From Sporodiniella umbellata (lineage: Eukaryota; Mucoromycota; Mucoromycetes; Mucorales; Rhizopodaceae): a DNA stretch of 64,000 nt. The notes beneath the pieces are model-generated. The model searched no databases and had not been told where the DNA came from. It saw nothing but the letters and a program-made list of their open reading frames with translations. Where the stretch lies: contig JAIXMR010000060.1 of NCBI GenBank assembly GCA_025677835.1, positions 1 through 64,000 on the forward strand, in the 5' to 3' direction. This document shows positions 1-11,665 of this stretch, one piece after another; the stretch's first letter is position 1; every line of letters begins with the position of its first letter. The position numbers and the translations under genes are program-made.

Positions 1-170
1 TGTTCAGTATGAAATTAGTGTAACTTTTGAAAGTTAAGATTCTTTTGAAAAATAAAATATATCTGGAATCTGGTTATCTTTTTTATAATGCTCTTTTGCC
101 AAGCCATGTGTATCTTTCAGATACCATCTCTTTTTTGTAATTATTGATAGGAAAGAATACTCATCGATCC

Positions 171-539
171 TCACTGGTTAACCCATCTCTGCGCTGTTCG
201 AATGTGAATATCCAACTGCTTCGCTGCAGCTGACGCACTCATGCACTTTTCGATCTTCAGATCAAAAAACCTAGCTCTATCCTGAACAGTATAACGCACA
301 TAATCTCGTTTCGTGTTTGCTTCCTTCATACGGATATCTTTGTCTTTTGTCTTTTCTATCAACATTGGACAAGTCAGAGATGATTCACTGGAGACCGTAG
401 TTTTCAAGTACTCAGTATGTGTAGCAATTGTCTCAACAAGAAATTCATTCTGATCAACAATGTAGTCCATAGGCTCAGGGCCGCCATTCTCATCAACAAC
501 CATTCCATGCCCATCTTCATATAAAAATATTGTACTCAT
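171..539 (-). pseudogene. Helix-turn-helix transposase-like N-terminal fragment
   Basis: A 122-residue frame with a true ATG ends in a homeodomain-like helix-turn-helix: residues about 78-120 include RDYVRYTVQDRARFFDLKIE and then AAKQLDIHIRTAQRWVNQ. From memory, this pattern (short basic lead, then an x-RTAQRWV recognition helix) recurs in the N-terminal DNA-binding part of Mucorales transposon proteins. No catalytic DDE region follows. Towards base 1 the sequence can be read through an apparent donor (GTGAGG) but I found no continuing frame. It is therefore a decayed copy, or one whose remainder lies outside the window. The element type (Tc1/mariner or other) cannot be decided, and no terminal inverted repeats were seen. 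Confidence 0.5.
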
Positions 540-2527
540 GTTAAATTGTAAAGTATTGAAAAAAAAAAAAAAAAAAAAAAAAAACTATCACTCTTCAATT
601 TATATTTTTTTTCCAGTGCCAAGATTTACGACATGATTTCCAGTCTTTCCATTAATAAATGTCGCATTCGAAAACTTTTATTGGACTTTTGCTATCGCTT
701 TGCGTGTACTAGAAATTAATAGGCGCGTCAACATTAGAGAGCCAGGGCATTTGTTCACAATTTACATGCGAACCATTTTCAAGCATGTGCAAAACGATAG
801 CAAAGTCCTGTAAAACTTCACTAACGCGACATAAATTGTTGAATTGACTGTCTAAGCAGGTGACATGGTTTCTAAAAATAACGATTTCTATTTCTGAAAA
901 TATGAAATTAATTTTGATTGGACAGCGACATCGATTTTGATTGCCCTGTGACATCATTTTTCGTTGGCCAGCGACATCGATTTTGATTGGCTGCGACATT
1001 GCTTGTTGGAAGCACTGTACCATACAAAGCGTAGGAATGCCAATTTTACGCATTGGGCCTTTTGATTGGTAACCTGCGGCTTCAATGATAAATCAGTTGA
1101 TTCTGCCTACCGTGTGAAATAAATGAGGTCATTAAATTTTTTCAGTGTTAATGTCATAAGATTTGATTGGCAGAGATGTTAATGAAATCGCTACACTTGT
1201 GAAAATTACGAATCTTGACGTTTGTGCCCCCACAGCTTTTTTTTGAAAGAAAGGTTACACTGAGCGATAGCATTTTTTGGGCTCGTACGATTATTAGTTG
1301 TAGTTATGTCTACAGTCACACTGTAAGAGCATCTTGTAAGGGCCGTATTTACTAGCAACTATATGTTGATCTATCGACCCCTATATAAAACAAAGGTATC
1401 CGTTAATAACACATTCTAAAATGGGTACCCTAAGCGATTGATTTTAAAAATAATGCCAATTAGGCCTTGTCAGTTTCAACCTTGTCTTGCTAATAAAAAA
1501 AAAACCGTTCTGCCTAAAAGTTCAATTAAGCTTGGCCCTTCGTTTCTCAGAGAATTTAGAGATATTTTTTATAAGAATTAGCACTTTATGTGCATTAAAG
1601 TATGCTAGAGTATAGAAAAATAAAAGTTCTGTGTAGTCAAATGAGTTGCTTATATGATATGGATTCTTATTTTCATTGGTACTACTTTTTTAGTGAGAGA
1701 TACGTAATGTCCTTTAGCGATTCCTCCTAACTCTTTATATTTCCAGCTTTAATATTCTTTGTGTATTTTCATTATGTTAAAACAGGTTGGCTTTTGAGTT
1801 TACTAGTCTAACGATTTATTTGAGCATCATTGTCAAAATTTTTACATAACTGATTTTGTTAAAACTAAAAATCTCTTTGAAGTCAAAGTTTCTAAAGTTT
1901 AAAGTCTTGCAGAAAGCTGCCTATACGAACATTTAATATAATGTTTTGTAACAATCTTTAAGCATCTGTTACATATTGTTATAATATTAGTACGTTATTG
2001 GTTTCTGAACCTTAAGGTAGAAACCTCGAGACTCATGTCTGAATGAAATATGTGTACTTTGTAAATCAAGTCGTTCTAAACATACTTTCAATCTATTATA
2101 ACAGGGTATGCTCATTTTATTTATATGCGTTCTAAAGTTTTTTTTTTATAAGGATATGAGTGTTACAGAACCTTTAGTTATAAAACAAACACTGTGTTGT
2201 GAGTTAGAAGAGAAAATTAAGAAAAGAATATTTCTTGAAGTAAATACAGCACAGTAGTATTTAGCTCGCGCTAGATTTGCATAAAATTGTTTAGTACTCA
2301 TTTGTGTGTTTATTTCCATGTGTTTTGTATATAGCCAAGCGGCTACGTTGACGATCGACAACATTCTACCAATTATTTGAAATTCTATTGAGTTCAAAAT
2401 TTTCTTACAACCAAACAAAAAAATCCTATTTTTATTTTCTATATTCAGACGCAAAGCAGTGTTGCAAAAGGAAGAGAGATATGTATATATATATAAAATG
2501 AAGATAAGGAAAAAAACGAATAAATAA
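540..2527. other. Gene-poor AT-rich stretch
   Basis: No supported gene. Open frames here (a 114-codon one at 709-1053 and a 102-codon one at 2146-2454, both minus) lack family resemblance; the first simply reads through a tandem repeat. The stretch holds a poly(A) run near 559-584 and the four-unit 23-bp repeat annotated separately. Confidence 0.5.
912..1002. repeat. Four tandem copies of a 23-bp unit
   Basis: Units at 912-934, 935-957, 958-980 and 981-1002 share TTTTGATTGG, then a variable 2-3 bases, then GCGACATCGA or close variants. Copies 2 and 3 differ from copies 1 and 4 by a few substitutions. Units 1 and 4 (and unit 3 in the variant form CGTTGG) contain the reverse CCAAT-box core ATTGG or a close form. 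Two further GATTGG motifs follow at about 1064 and 1157. Confidence 0.75.
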
Positions 2528-2989
2528 CTACATCGCCATTGGATATTTGAAAGATTCTGGGTCAGGAGTTCCTGGTACTGATACAGAATAGGTGGTCTTT
2601 AGGGTTGACTTATAAGGAAGCGAGTTTAAAAAGAGAGAAGAAGGAGGTAGTCTGCGTTTTTTTAGTGTTGGCCTGATGTTTTTATCCTCGCTTTGACAAC
2701 AAGTAGTCTGATGTTGCGCCACAAACATTCGTATGTACTCTAAACTGGTATTTAGCACCCAGTTTGTTGATTCTACGGCAAGTCCTGATATCATTTCTAT
2801 TGACAAAAATGCTAGTCGAATGAAAATAAATGAAGAGGTGACAGTACTGGTGATTACTGCTAGAAATACAAGAGAACCAACGATAAATATAATAAAAGGC
2901 GTAAAAAGAAAAATAACTATCCAAGCGAACATGAAAAAAGATAGAAAGAAAAGGGTAACAGGCCCTATAACTCCCCACAATTTATACAA
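2528..2989 (-). CDS. Hydrophobic-hairpin membrane protein, start not resolved
   Basis: The open frame is 153 codons but begins at a TTG, so the N terminus is not defined. The first ATG inside it would start at MFAWIV near 2932. Alternatively an upstream exon ends near a possible donor at about 3060, but I found no ATG-initiated exon. Residues 1-70 form two or three long hydrophobic segments with an internal proline (LFTPFIIFIV), followed by a polar tail with a basic KKRRLPPSS patch. A tandem hydrophobic hairpin with a short polar tail resembles lipid-droplet proteins of the LDAF1/promethin type, but that is only a shape resemblance. It could equally be the remnant of a larger membrane protein. 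Confidence 0.4.
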   Translation of the reverse strand: MYKLWGVIGPVTLFFLSFFMFAWIVIFLFTPFIIFIVGSLVFLAVITSTVTSSFIFIRLAFLSIEMISGLAVESTNWVLNTSLEYIRMFVAQHQTTCCQSEDKNIRPTLKKRRLPPSSLFLNSLPYKSTLKTTYSVSVPGTPDPESFKYPMAM

Positions 2990-3886
2990 ATCTAATCTCT
3001 CACATGGTAATAAAAGCCTACAATCAATCTCCGCAGGTCTTGTTTTTAGTTTTTAGACCTGTTGAAAAAATTTGACTTCCAAATTTTTTTAGACGTTTAC
3101 AAAAAAAAAGTTTAGATAATTCTTGTTCTTTTTATTAGATGAATATTTTTGTTTTCGTGGTTAAATCTAGATAGACTCCTTTTTTAGTAAGCTCTACTCC
3201 CAATGTTCGCTTTTCAAAGCTTGTTTCGTAAAGATCTAATGTCTAATTTTCATTTATAAAAATTGATCAGGTGTAAGCCAAAGCTCTTTCTTTTGTCACA
3301 TTTTGTTTATACTAAAACGCAGTTTAACAATTGGACATTCGTTGCCAAAGATATTTGTTTATGTGCACGTTGGAGAACTGTCACTGTTGCTGGTGACAGT
3401 GATGATGACGAAAAAAAAGTCTAACCGTATCTCTCTTTTACCTAGCATCTTCACTCTATAATACAAGTTGGAAACTAGCTCTTTATGTGTATACAAACTG
3501 AGGCAGCTACAGTTGAATATGGCAAAGGTTTCAATCTACCTTTGAACATCGCTGAAAACTAGTTCTAGATTTAAAACGGTGTGTGATTTTCTTTTTTTTA
3601 AAGTCCCTATACTATCTCCTTTTCTTCTTTTTGCCGCACCTTGTTAAGTGAAGAAATTCAAAAAGAGTAAAGTCATTTTCGCCTACCTTCCTCAAATAAA
3701 AGCGATAATATGACACTTTTTCCGCTACAGTTCTTTTTGAGATGAAAGTTCGACTAAAAGACAACAAATTTGCTTTTTTACATTCTCTTGCAAGTAAGCG
3801 ATACATTCCAAAACCTCCAATTTTTCCACCCCCCTTTACTTGAATTCAACGACAAACTTTATAGCCATTTTGTATATGTTTTTCTT

Positions 3887-3918
<32 letters not shown>

Positions 3919-5505
3919 CAATTTTGGTAGTTGATATGAACAATTTTAAGAGGATTTTTTTTTTTTACTAGATGAAGGATTTGCATTAGATTAATCATGT
4001 TTCTCTTTCACTACAAAAACTTTAAATTCGCTTCTTCAATACCCCCTTCAGCAGCGATTGAACAGGCGCAGTTAACCTAAGGTGTCCCATGAGCTGAGAG
4101 TTTATCAACAATAGTTAGCCTCCTGTTACAGAGTTCTCAAAGCAAATAAAAACATTGGCCTTGCAGATAAGAAAAAAGCACAAGTACAAGTTATAGCAAG
4201 CAACAGAAGAGGGCTGCATAACGTTTAGCCAAGTAAAAAACAAAACAATCGGTAACCAAAGACTCTGCTTTAACGAAACTAAGACCAAAGTAGTCTTTAG
4301 GTAAAACCCAAACTCTTCAACTTTTTATGGAGAGGTATATCTTTCTTGAATTTTAAAATCTCTGTCAAAACCTCTGGTTAGAGTAGTACGACCGGTTGAC
4401 ATTCAAAATTTCCTTCATGTTTTCGATAATGTTTTATTTTCACGTCTAGTATACATCCAGATGTTTAATATTGCGGATGTAATTGTTCTTTTTTTATATG
4501 CGATACACATAGTATATATAAATTTACATATAGACCTAGAGATATACAGTTAAGTAATGAGTCAATCTATTTAGTTTGAAAAAAGTATAGGTGCAGCTAA
4601 TTAGACCTAAAAGAAATAACATCAGGCACTCGTAATTTTAGTATTTTTTCAAAAGCTTAATACCAAAGCATCAAGCGCTTGTCAGTGTGTGCAGATCTTT
4701 ACACGAAAGAAAGTATAAGAAAAAGCATTGGTTACTGTAGCCTTCAATACAAAATTCGATACGGAGTGCTTAAGACAGTGCATAAGCAGAGTTAGAATTC
4801 TCTTTCTTAACCCCATGTGCGACTCTTAGCTCTTGGAAATACTTTGTAGCCCATTATCTTCAATTGTATATACACTGTTTGAGAAATCCAACAGATATGT
4901 TTTTTACCCTTCCGCATGTAATTTTATATCCAATGACATATTTAGATGATAGATTGATAATTAGCTTAATAAAATATATTAAGCTTATCTTTTTATAGAC
5001 ATTGGCATATCCTATCAATTGAAAATAAGATCATACTCAAAGAAGCATAAAAAAAAGTGTGTCTATACGTTTTAGAAGTGTTTTTATACTGGTCTTTTCT
5101 GTCTTTTGATTGAGGACTATACCCATAGCTACCAAATAAGGCACTAGTTTAATCTACTATCTATTTCTGCAACTCTTGAATTGTCTGTTAGCTTTTTTTG
5201 TATGAGTTTATATTTTACTTTTTAGATTTTGGTCACGACAGTAGCTAACACAGTCTTATTTTACAACAAATATATTGTCTTTCTAGTATGGGTGATTCTT
5301 AATTTACAATGACAGAAATTTCTTTCTTTTTTACATTTTTTTATACTCCCCCTTTCTCTTCATGCATAATCCCTGTTGTTTCCCTTTTTTTTTTGTATTT
5401 CATATTTTATTTAAATAGATGAACTTTTTCAAAAAAAAAAAAAAAAAAAAATCCGTAAAAAAAACTAAAGAAAATATCATCAGCCTAACAAACAAACAAA
5501 AATAA
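2990..5505. other. AT-rich intergenic stretch
   Basis: No convincing gene. A 64-codon ATG-initiated minus frame (3612-3806, starting MYRLLARECKK, basic C terminus) is the only small ORF with a normal start and I cannot assign it. Poly(T) at about 3890-3919 and poly(A) at about 5431-5450 flank the region; the latter lies just upstream of the Myb gene. Confidence 0.45.
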
Positions 5506-6018
5506 ATGGACATAAGGCACCTTTTGTGTGAGAGCATCTCCAAATTTGATGTTCACCAACCTCACATTAAGCCCAAAGACCAGCACAGCAGTTTATATAG
5601 CCATTCAAAAAGCCCACAGAGAGTTTGTAGTAGTTTCAGTTCCCCAAGTTTATCAAGCAATAATAGTGTCCACGAAGATATCGCCCCATCTAGTCACCGC
5701 CGCCGTGCTTTTAGTGATATTGGAGAAACTCGAGCCTTCGTTTACACCAATCATCGTGTACGATCTAGATCGGCAAATTCGCCACCTACTCGTACACCGT
5801 GGACTCCATATGAGGACGATCTGCTTCGATATGGATACTCCCAAGGCTTTTCATGGGCAGCCGTCTCCTCTAACTATCTTCCTCATAGATCTAGGGGCTG
5901 TTGTTGGGGTCGCTTTAAAACCTTACAAAGTAAAAATCTTGTGGACCAAACCTGTTTTCTCAATAGGCCATGGAAACCGGTTCAGTTTGAACATAAAATT
6001 AAGAACTATCCTTCATAG
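5506..6018 (+). CDS. Small Myb/SANT-like DNA-binding protein
   Basis: Single-exon gene of 170 aa with a true ATG after an A-rich leader. The N terminus reads MDIRHLLC and is followed by a Ser/Pro/His-rich low-complexity region (about 20-95). A Myb/SANT-type motif lies at about 97-145: TPWTPYEDDLLRYGYSQGFS, then a second helix with W (SWAAVSSNYLPHRS) and a third helix RGCCWGRFKTLQ. The tryptophan spacing and the acidic E-D-D pair after the first W match the fold. The protein is probably a nuclear sequence-specific factor, but no target is predictable. A MDIR-x-LL N terminus is, from memory, common on small Mucoromycota regulators. Confidence 0.75.
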   Translation: MDIRHLLCESISKFDVHQPHIKPKDQHSSLYSHSKSPQRVCSSFSSPSLSSNNSVHEDIAPSSHRRRAFSDIGETRAFVYTNHRVRSRSANSPPTRTPWTPYEDDLLRYGYSQGFSWAAVSSNYLPHRSRGCCWGRFKTLQSKNLVDQTCFLNRPWKPVQFEHKIKNYPS

Positions 6019-7730
6019 TCAGTTGAATTTTCTCATTACCTTCCTTTCAACATGCTTTTTTTTATTGTTATCTTTATTTCGTCTAAAATATGTTTTATGT
6101 TAAAATATAGCCGTAGGTGGCCCAGTTTCATATGCCTTTTTTATATACATGCTTCTGTAGATTACTTTTACTATCCTTATATATATATTAAATTGTCCAA
6201 TAAACTCTCTTTTTTGTTTTTTTTAAATACCATTGAACTTACTAATGTAACTTTTTTTAGGTCTACTGAAAGAGATTTTTTTTAGAGAAGGTCACTCAGG
6301 TTTCTGTTTACAGAATTGTTGTTCAATATTTACTGAAGCATCGCTGTAAAATATATCACTCCTGACACTTAATTGGTATCTCAAGCCAAGCTAAAATACT
6401 GTAATTTGAATATGAAAATCTATATAGTTTTTTTATGGTTATATCGTTTATATATTTTTCATTTTATTTTACTGATTGAGAAAGGATTTTTGTTCGGTTA
6501 GTAAACATTCTTATACTTTAGTTTTATGTACTATCTAATCTCTACTTTCTTTTCATATAATGTAGCATTACGATTGATTTGAAATTTAAATATGCGAGAA
6601 AACAAATGAAAGCCATTGTTATTTTACTGTTCTTGCTATTCTTTGTTTTATGTATATAAAAAAAAGTAATAGTAAAGCGCGTTGCCTTTTTAGATTGTCA
6701 CCGAAAGTATTCGCCTACAAAAATCGTGAGTGTTGTTAATTAAATTCTAAATTTCGTGTTATTGAAAGTCGCCATCATATTTTTAAGGAGAGGGTACCTA
6801 TATAAAAAAGCCATATTTAGGTATAATCGCTAGATTGCTATGAATTGAAAGACGAGTCAATTTGTACAAAGCTGAAACAGGTTCAAAATCGATATATCTT
6901 GGCCAGTCAAAAGCGGCTGTTGACTTTTTCTTTACGGAAGAGCCGAATGTATAGCGCCTCTGAAAGCAGTATATAGAGACCATATAAACACATAACCTTG
7001 AATAAAATTGTAAGCTCTGTAAACGTCTCTGTACAATTTTGAACTGAAGCTCTTACCCAGACTTGTAGGCTTGGGGATACAGACTCCTATCCACTTATTT
7101 TTGCTTCTACTAAGCAAATTATGATTGGAAGGTATTGTCGCCCGTCAAATATCATCATTCGATAAAAAAAAAAGTACTTTTCGTTCCATGTAGTAACATA
7201 AATCTACTTTATATAAACAAAAAAAGGCTTTAGAATTGTTTCAAGTAAAAAAAAAAATGTTTGACTTTGCTCCGCATCTAGGCATGCTTTTTGGGACAAC
7301 ATAAACAAAAGAACAGGAATACACTGACTTTAAGTAGGCGATTTAACAGCTTTGGGTTTGGTGATCAGAAAAGCGATTTATCAGGGGGTTCTGTTTTTTT
7401 TTTTTTTTTGCCCTAAATCAATAGGCTTCTAACTTTCATCTAGTGTATCTTACCATGGTGAGCTATGCTCCGAGCGCAACTTATGCAGCCTTGAGGAGCG
7501 GTAAAGCGATAGTTTTCGAGTCCAGAAGCATTGTAGGTGAAGAAAGTTTGTACTACAAATTTGAAAGACAGTCTAAGGCAATTATTCCGTTCACTTAAAT
7601 AGAATTATTAAGCTTTATCCCAAAATGTTAATACCTTACGCGGCAAAAAAAAAAAAGTATTTAATGCTCGCTCAGTTTTTTTTTGTTCTTTTCCCCAAAA
7701 AAGTTTGAAACAACGCTTTTCGAAAATAAA
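6019..7730. other. Intergenic stretch, 1.7 kb
   Basis: Nothing firmly supported. Two overlapping minus frames (6798-6983 and 6932-7117) are in different phases and show no family signature. A 47-codon ATG-initiated plus ORF at 7455-7598 sits 130 bp upstream of the peroxidase start; it could be an upstream ORF or chance. Poly(T) at 7395-7410 and poly(A) at 7645-7656 precede the peroxidase gene. Confidence 0.4.
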
Positions 7731-8405
7731 ATGCCTTCTTTGTACGATTTTAAAGTAAAGAACATTAAGGGTGAAGAATGGGATCTTGCTGAGCTTAAGG
7801 GAAAGGTAACCAACAGTTCTCGTAAACTATAAACAATACTAAACGAAGTAAAATAGCCTGTCATGATCGTAAACGTTGCTTCCAAGTGTGGATTTACCAA
7901 GCAGTATGCTGGTTTGGAAGAGCTCTACCAAAAGTACAAGGAAAAGGACTTTGTTGTAGTTGGTTTTCCCTGTAATCAATTTGGTGGCCAGGAGCCTGGC
8001 TCGGATAGTGATATCCAGAGTTTCTGCTCTGCTACTTGGAACGTTACCTTCCCTATGGCTGCCAAAATGTATGAAAATGCAAATAATACTTTTTATTGAC
8101 AAGATGTTTATAGCGAAGTTAACGGTGATAACGAAGATCCTTTATTCAAGTGGATGAAGGAATCGCAACCTGGTATCTTAGGGTAACACTTTTTTTTGTT
8201 ATTTACAGTGGGCTGAGCATTTTTCTTTCTAGCTTGAAACGTGTTAAGTGGAACTTTGAGGTAAAATATTTTGCTTTTTATTGTACTTTATATTGAATCG
8301 CCGTCTTAGAAATTTTTGATCAATCGCGATGGTGAAGTTGTCAAACGATACGCTTCAACAACCGAGCCTAAGTCAATCGCTGACGAAATAGAAAAGCTTT
8401 TATAA
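7731..8405 (+). CDS. Glutathione peroxidase-like thiol peroxidase
   Basis: Five exons: 7731-7805, 7857-8068, 8114-8182, 8233-8260, 8310-8405; they join to 159 aa. It reduces peroxides using thioredoxin or glutathione, in the cytosol or mitochondria. Catalytic signature: NVASKCGF with peroxidatic Cys36 (a TGT codon, not selenocysteine), GFPCNQFGGQEP with Gln70, resolving Cys82, and VKWNF with Trp125 and Asn126. From memory, Cys36 and Cys82 have the same numbering as in yeast Gpx3, which points to the atypical 2-Cys, thioredoxin-dependent type that also acts as a redox sensor. No targeting sequence precedes MPSLYDF. The third exon begins after TATAG, not after the nearer ACAAG, because only that choice gives KIEVNGDN. 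Confidence 0.93.
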
Positions 8406-8657
8406 AATCTATAAACTTCTACATCGATTTGCTTAGTATTACGCCGACGCTTTACTTGTAAAAACCAATAAAAAAGGATAAAATAAGGGTTATTTACTCC
8501 ATGTAAATAAAAACCGAAACAAAATAAAAATTAAAACTTAAATCAATATTAAAAAAAAAGACCTTGACTTGTCCTAAAACTATTTAGTCGATTTTGGCAG
8601 TGTTCTGAATACAAAGAGACAAATGTAATTAAAGTGCCGTTATTTTCCTTTTTCTTC

Positions 8658-11533
8658 ATGAGTCAATCCTTAAAAGTATCGCCGCAATTAGAAGTCAAAG
8701 CTTTGAGCATTCTGAATGCAAAAAATCCTCTAGACCTGCCTGATTTCTCTGCAGTCAACTATTTTAATAAACTTTTTCCAAATGGTACTAAGAAGATAAA
8801 TCTGTAAAAGAAATTAAACTTTATTATAGAGCAGTCTTTAGCTTCAGTAGATAGCGTACTTGAAAAGCTTGATAGCAAAATAAAAGAGACAAACAGAGAA
8901 ACTGAGAGAATAACAGATATACAAACAACAAAAGAAAGCCAGAATGTAGCTGGCGATCTCAACAAGGCTAAAGTCGCTATTAAGGTACTCAAGATGTTCA
9001 TACCGATGAGCCAATTTTTTTTAGGAGTTATTTAAGAGAGTAAAGGATATAAAGTCAAAGGCAGCCCAGTCTGAGTCTATGGTACAGGAAATTACTCGAG
9101 ATGTGAAATCGCTAGACTATGCAAAGCGCCACTTGACACATACAGTTACTCTGCTTAAACGGCTTCAAATGTTAGTAACTGCTGTAAATCAGCTGGAAGA
9201 AATGTCAAAAAACAAAGAATATAGAGAAAGCGCTCAATTACTGCAGGTACATCTTCAAGTTTTTTCCTCTTCAGCGAAGTTCTCATTGGTTTATAGGCAG
9301 TTTTTCAATTGATGCAGCATTTCAAACAATACAAAAATGTGGCTCAAATAGCTCAGCTGTCTATTAGAATTCACCAACTACATAAGTATTTAGAGGAGTC
9401 CATACTGAAGGAGTTCGATAATGGATTCAACAGTGAAGGCGTACTTATAGGACAGGTATGGCTGCTACACGACTCCTGCCTTGTCGCTTCAGTACTTGGG
9501 GACTCAGTTAGGTATAAGGCTACAATGCGGAATTGTGCATAATGTTTGATTAATAGGGAGAAAATCACCAAACGTTATATTGATTTGCAGCTAAAGAGCT
9601 ATCGACAGATATTTAGTAGAATAACAGAAGACGTGGCCCAACTCGATCACCTTTCTCGTCGATATGCGTTCCTGAAACGTACATTAAAATCAGCAGAAGA
9701 CACTCAGATTTTTCCAGACACATGGGCGATGTCAGCAAGGCTTTCTGAGCAGTTTTGTAGCTATACAAGGTATCTCTTGTTTCTTTTTTAGACAACATGC
9801 ATAAAGAAGCTAATGTTGTTGCAACCAGGACTGATTTGGAGGCCATATTAAAAAATAACGTACCTAATGTAGAGGAATTTTTAAAATACTTGCAGTTGAC
9901 ACTTGAGTTCGAAGCGCAGCTCACTAAGCGATTTGAAAAACACGTAATTACTAAAAAAAAAAAATTCCTAAATCAACTTGAACTTTCTTCTAGATCGAAA
10001 ACAAAAAACCTCTATTCCGTTATGAAGGTTTAATATCAACTAGCTTCAAACCGTATTTCTATTTGTATATCAATACTGAAGATGCGTATGTATTTCCCTT
10101 ATTGTGTATTAGTATGTCTTTGGCTGAAAAACCACTCTTAGAACAATCGCTTCTATGATTGACTCATATGTTCAATCGGATATAACAACAGTTAATACAG
10201 AAGATGACGGATCAATCGCTGTTCTGCCTTCCAGTACGGACCTGTTTTATTTTTATAGAGAGACCTTAGTACAGTGCTCAAAATTCTCAACCGAAAAGAC
10301 CTTATTGGATCTTTCGCAAGTATTTGCCAAGCATCTCAACTCTTATTATAGTCAAATAATTATAGGCGGGATGGCAAGGTATAAAAAGTCTTTTTTGATA
10401 GTGTTCTAAGCATTTAGTTGAATAGAAATGAAAAGGGCACTCCTGGGTATTTTCGGTTTGTTAGTTTATGCTTAAATACAGCTGAGTACTGTAGTATAAC
10501 TACTCAACAATTAGAAGAGAAATTGAAAGAAAAGATCGAACCGGAATATACTGACCAGGTTGACTTTATACAAGAAAAGGAGCGCTTTATGCAGTCCATT
10601 TCTACTTGTATTGACGGCCTAGTCAAAGGCTTGGAGCATTCCCTGGATCCGTTCTTTTTGCAGATGGTTCAATTACATTGGGGATCAATGGATAGCGTTG
10701 GTGACCAGTCAGACTATGTTAACAGTGCCATGGATATAATAAAAAGATATAGCTCTATCATAGGAAGAACCGTTACCAACAAACGATATTTCAGAACTTT
10801 TTGTGATAGACTTGCAGAGTAAGGAAGAGGACACCAGTATATTTCTCATTTTTTTAGCTGGTTTCTAGTGAAATATATGGCTCTCATATTTCAATGCAAG
10901 CCCATTTCAGAGATTGGGGCAGAGCAACTCTTATTAGATACACACTCAATTAAGACTCTGCTAATGGAAATACCGTTGATTGGCTTTTCTGATGGCTCTC
11001 CCCAAACGGTTCCCACCTCGTAAGTCGTTATTTTATAGAATTTCTTCTTAAAAAGCTCCTCTGTTGTTTTGTTTTTTAGATACGGCCGCATTATAAACAA
11101 AAATACATCAAAAGTAGAAGCTGTTCTCAAAACGATTATGTCTCCTATTGAGCCCTATGAAGCTTATGTTGAAAACTATTTACTGCTGATCAGGGATAAG
11201 AACGCTAGCAACTTTGTTCGTTTACTTGAACTGAAAGGGATAAAGAAGCCAGAGCAAGCGCCTTTGTTGGATATGCTTCAAAGGCGAGTACCTTTTCATG
11301 ACGAGCTATCTGAAAACGTAAAACTATTTCCTCCGGAAAATGGATCTGGCCAGCCTAGCAACATATCCACCTCTATTGCAACTTCTCTATCTACCATGGC
11401 ATCAACAGCTGCATCTAATGTGTCTTCTCCTACCGAAGGTACTCGCGGCAAGTTGAATGAAAACTTCCGTAAGCTAGTCATGACTGGGATGGCTTTCCGT
11501 AAAGACTTACAAGAGAAGAGAGATCAATACTGA
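8658..11533 (+). CDS. VPS53: GARP/EARP tethering-complex subunit Vps53
   Basis: Eleven exons: 8658-8784, 8830-8984, 9025-9246, 9297-9511, 9557-9769, 9829-9943, 9994-10085, 10142-10378, 10426-10818, 10858-11019, 11080-11533. They join to 794 aa, close to the roughly 820 of yeast. Vps53 is part of the complex that tethers endosome-derived vesicles at the trans-Golgi network. The N-terminal coiled coil holds the family hallmark SLDYAKRHLT and FNKLFPNEQSLASVD. The middle has LHDSCLVASVLGD, FKPYFYLYINTEDATIASMI and LDLSQVFAKHLNSYY. The C-terminal domain has EQLLLDTHSIKTLLMEIP. The protein ends in a Ser/Thr-rich stretch and a short basic tail. Two acceptors (before 9829 and 10426) are not the nearest AG; other choices break the frame. 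Confidence 0.93.
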
Positions 11534-11665
11534 TATATTTCAATCTCAGAAATGTGACAGCGTACATTTTTGAAAATTTTTTTTGTTACGTTTAAAAAAA
11601 CTTTATTTAAAGCCTCAATTTATTGGAACCTATTCATTTTCTTCCTCAATTTTTTTTTTTAAAAA

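Noticed and set aside
709..1053. 114-codon minus ORF
   Set aside because: It is largely a translation of the 23-bp tandem repeat and shows no family character.
6798..7117. Two overlapping minus ORFs that might be exons of one gene
   Set aside because: They are in different phases over the same bases and no splice arrangement gives a recognisable protein.
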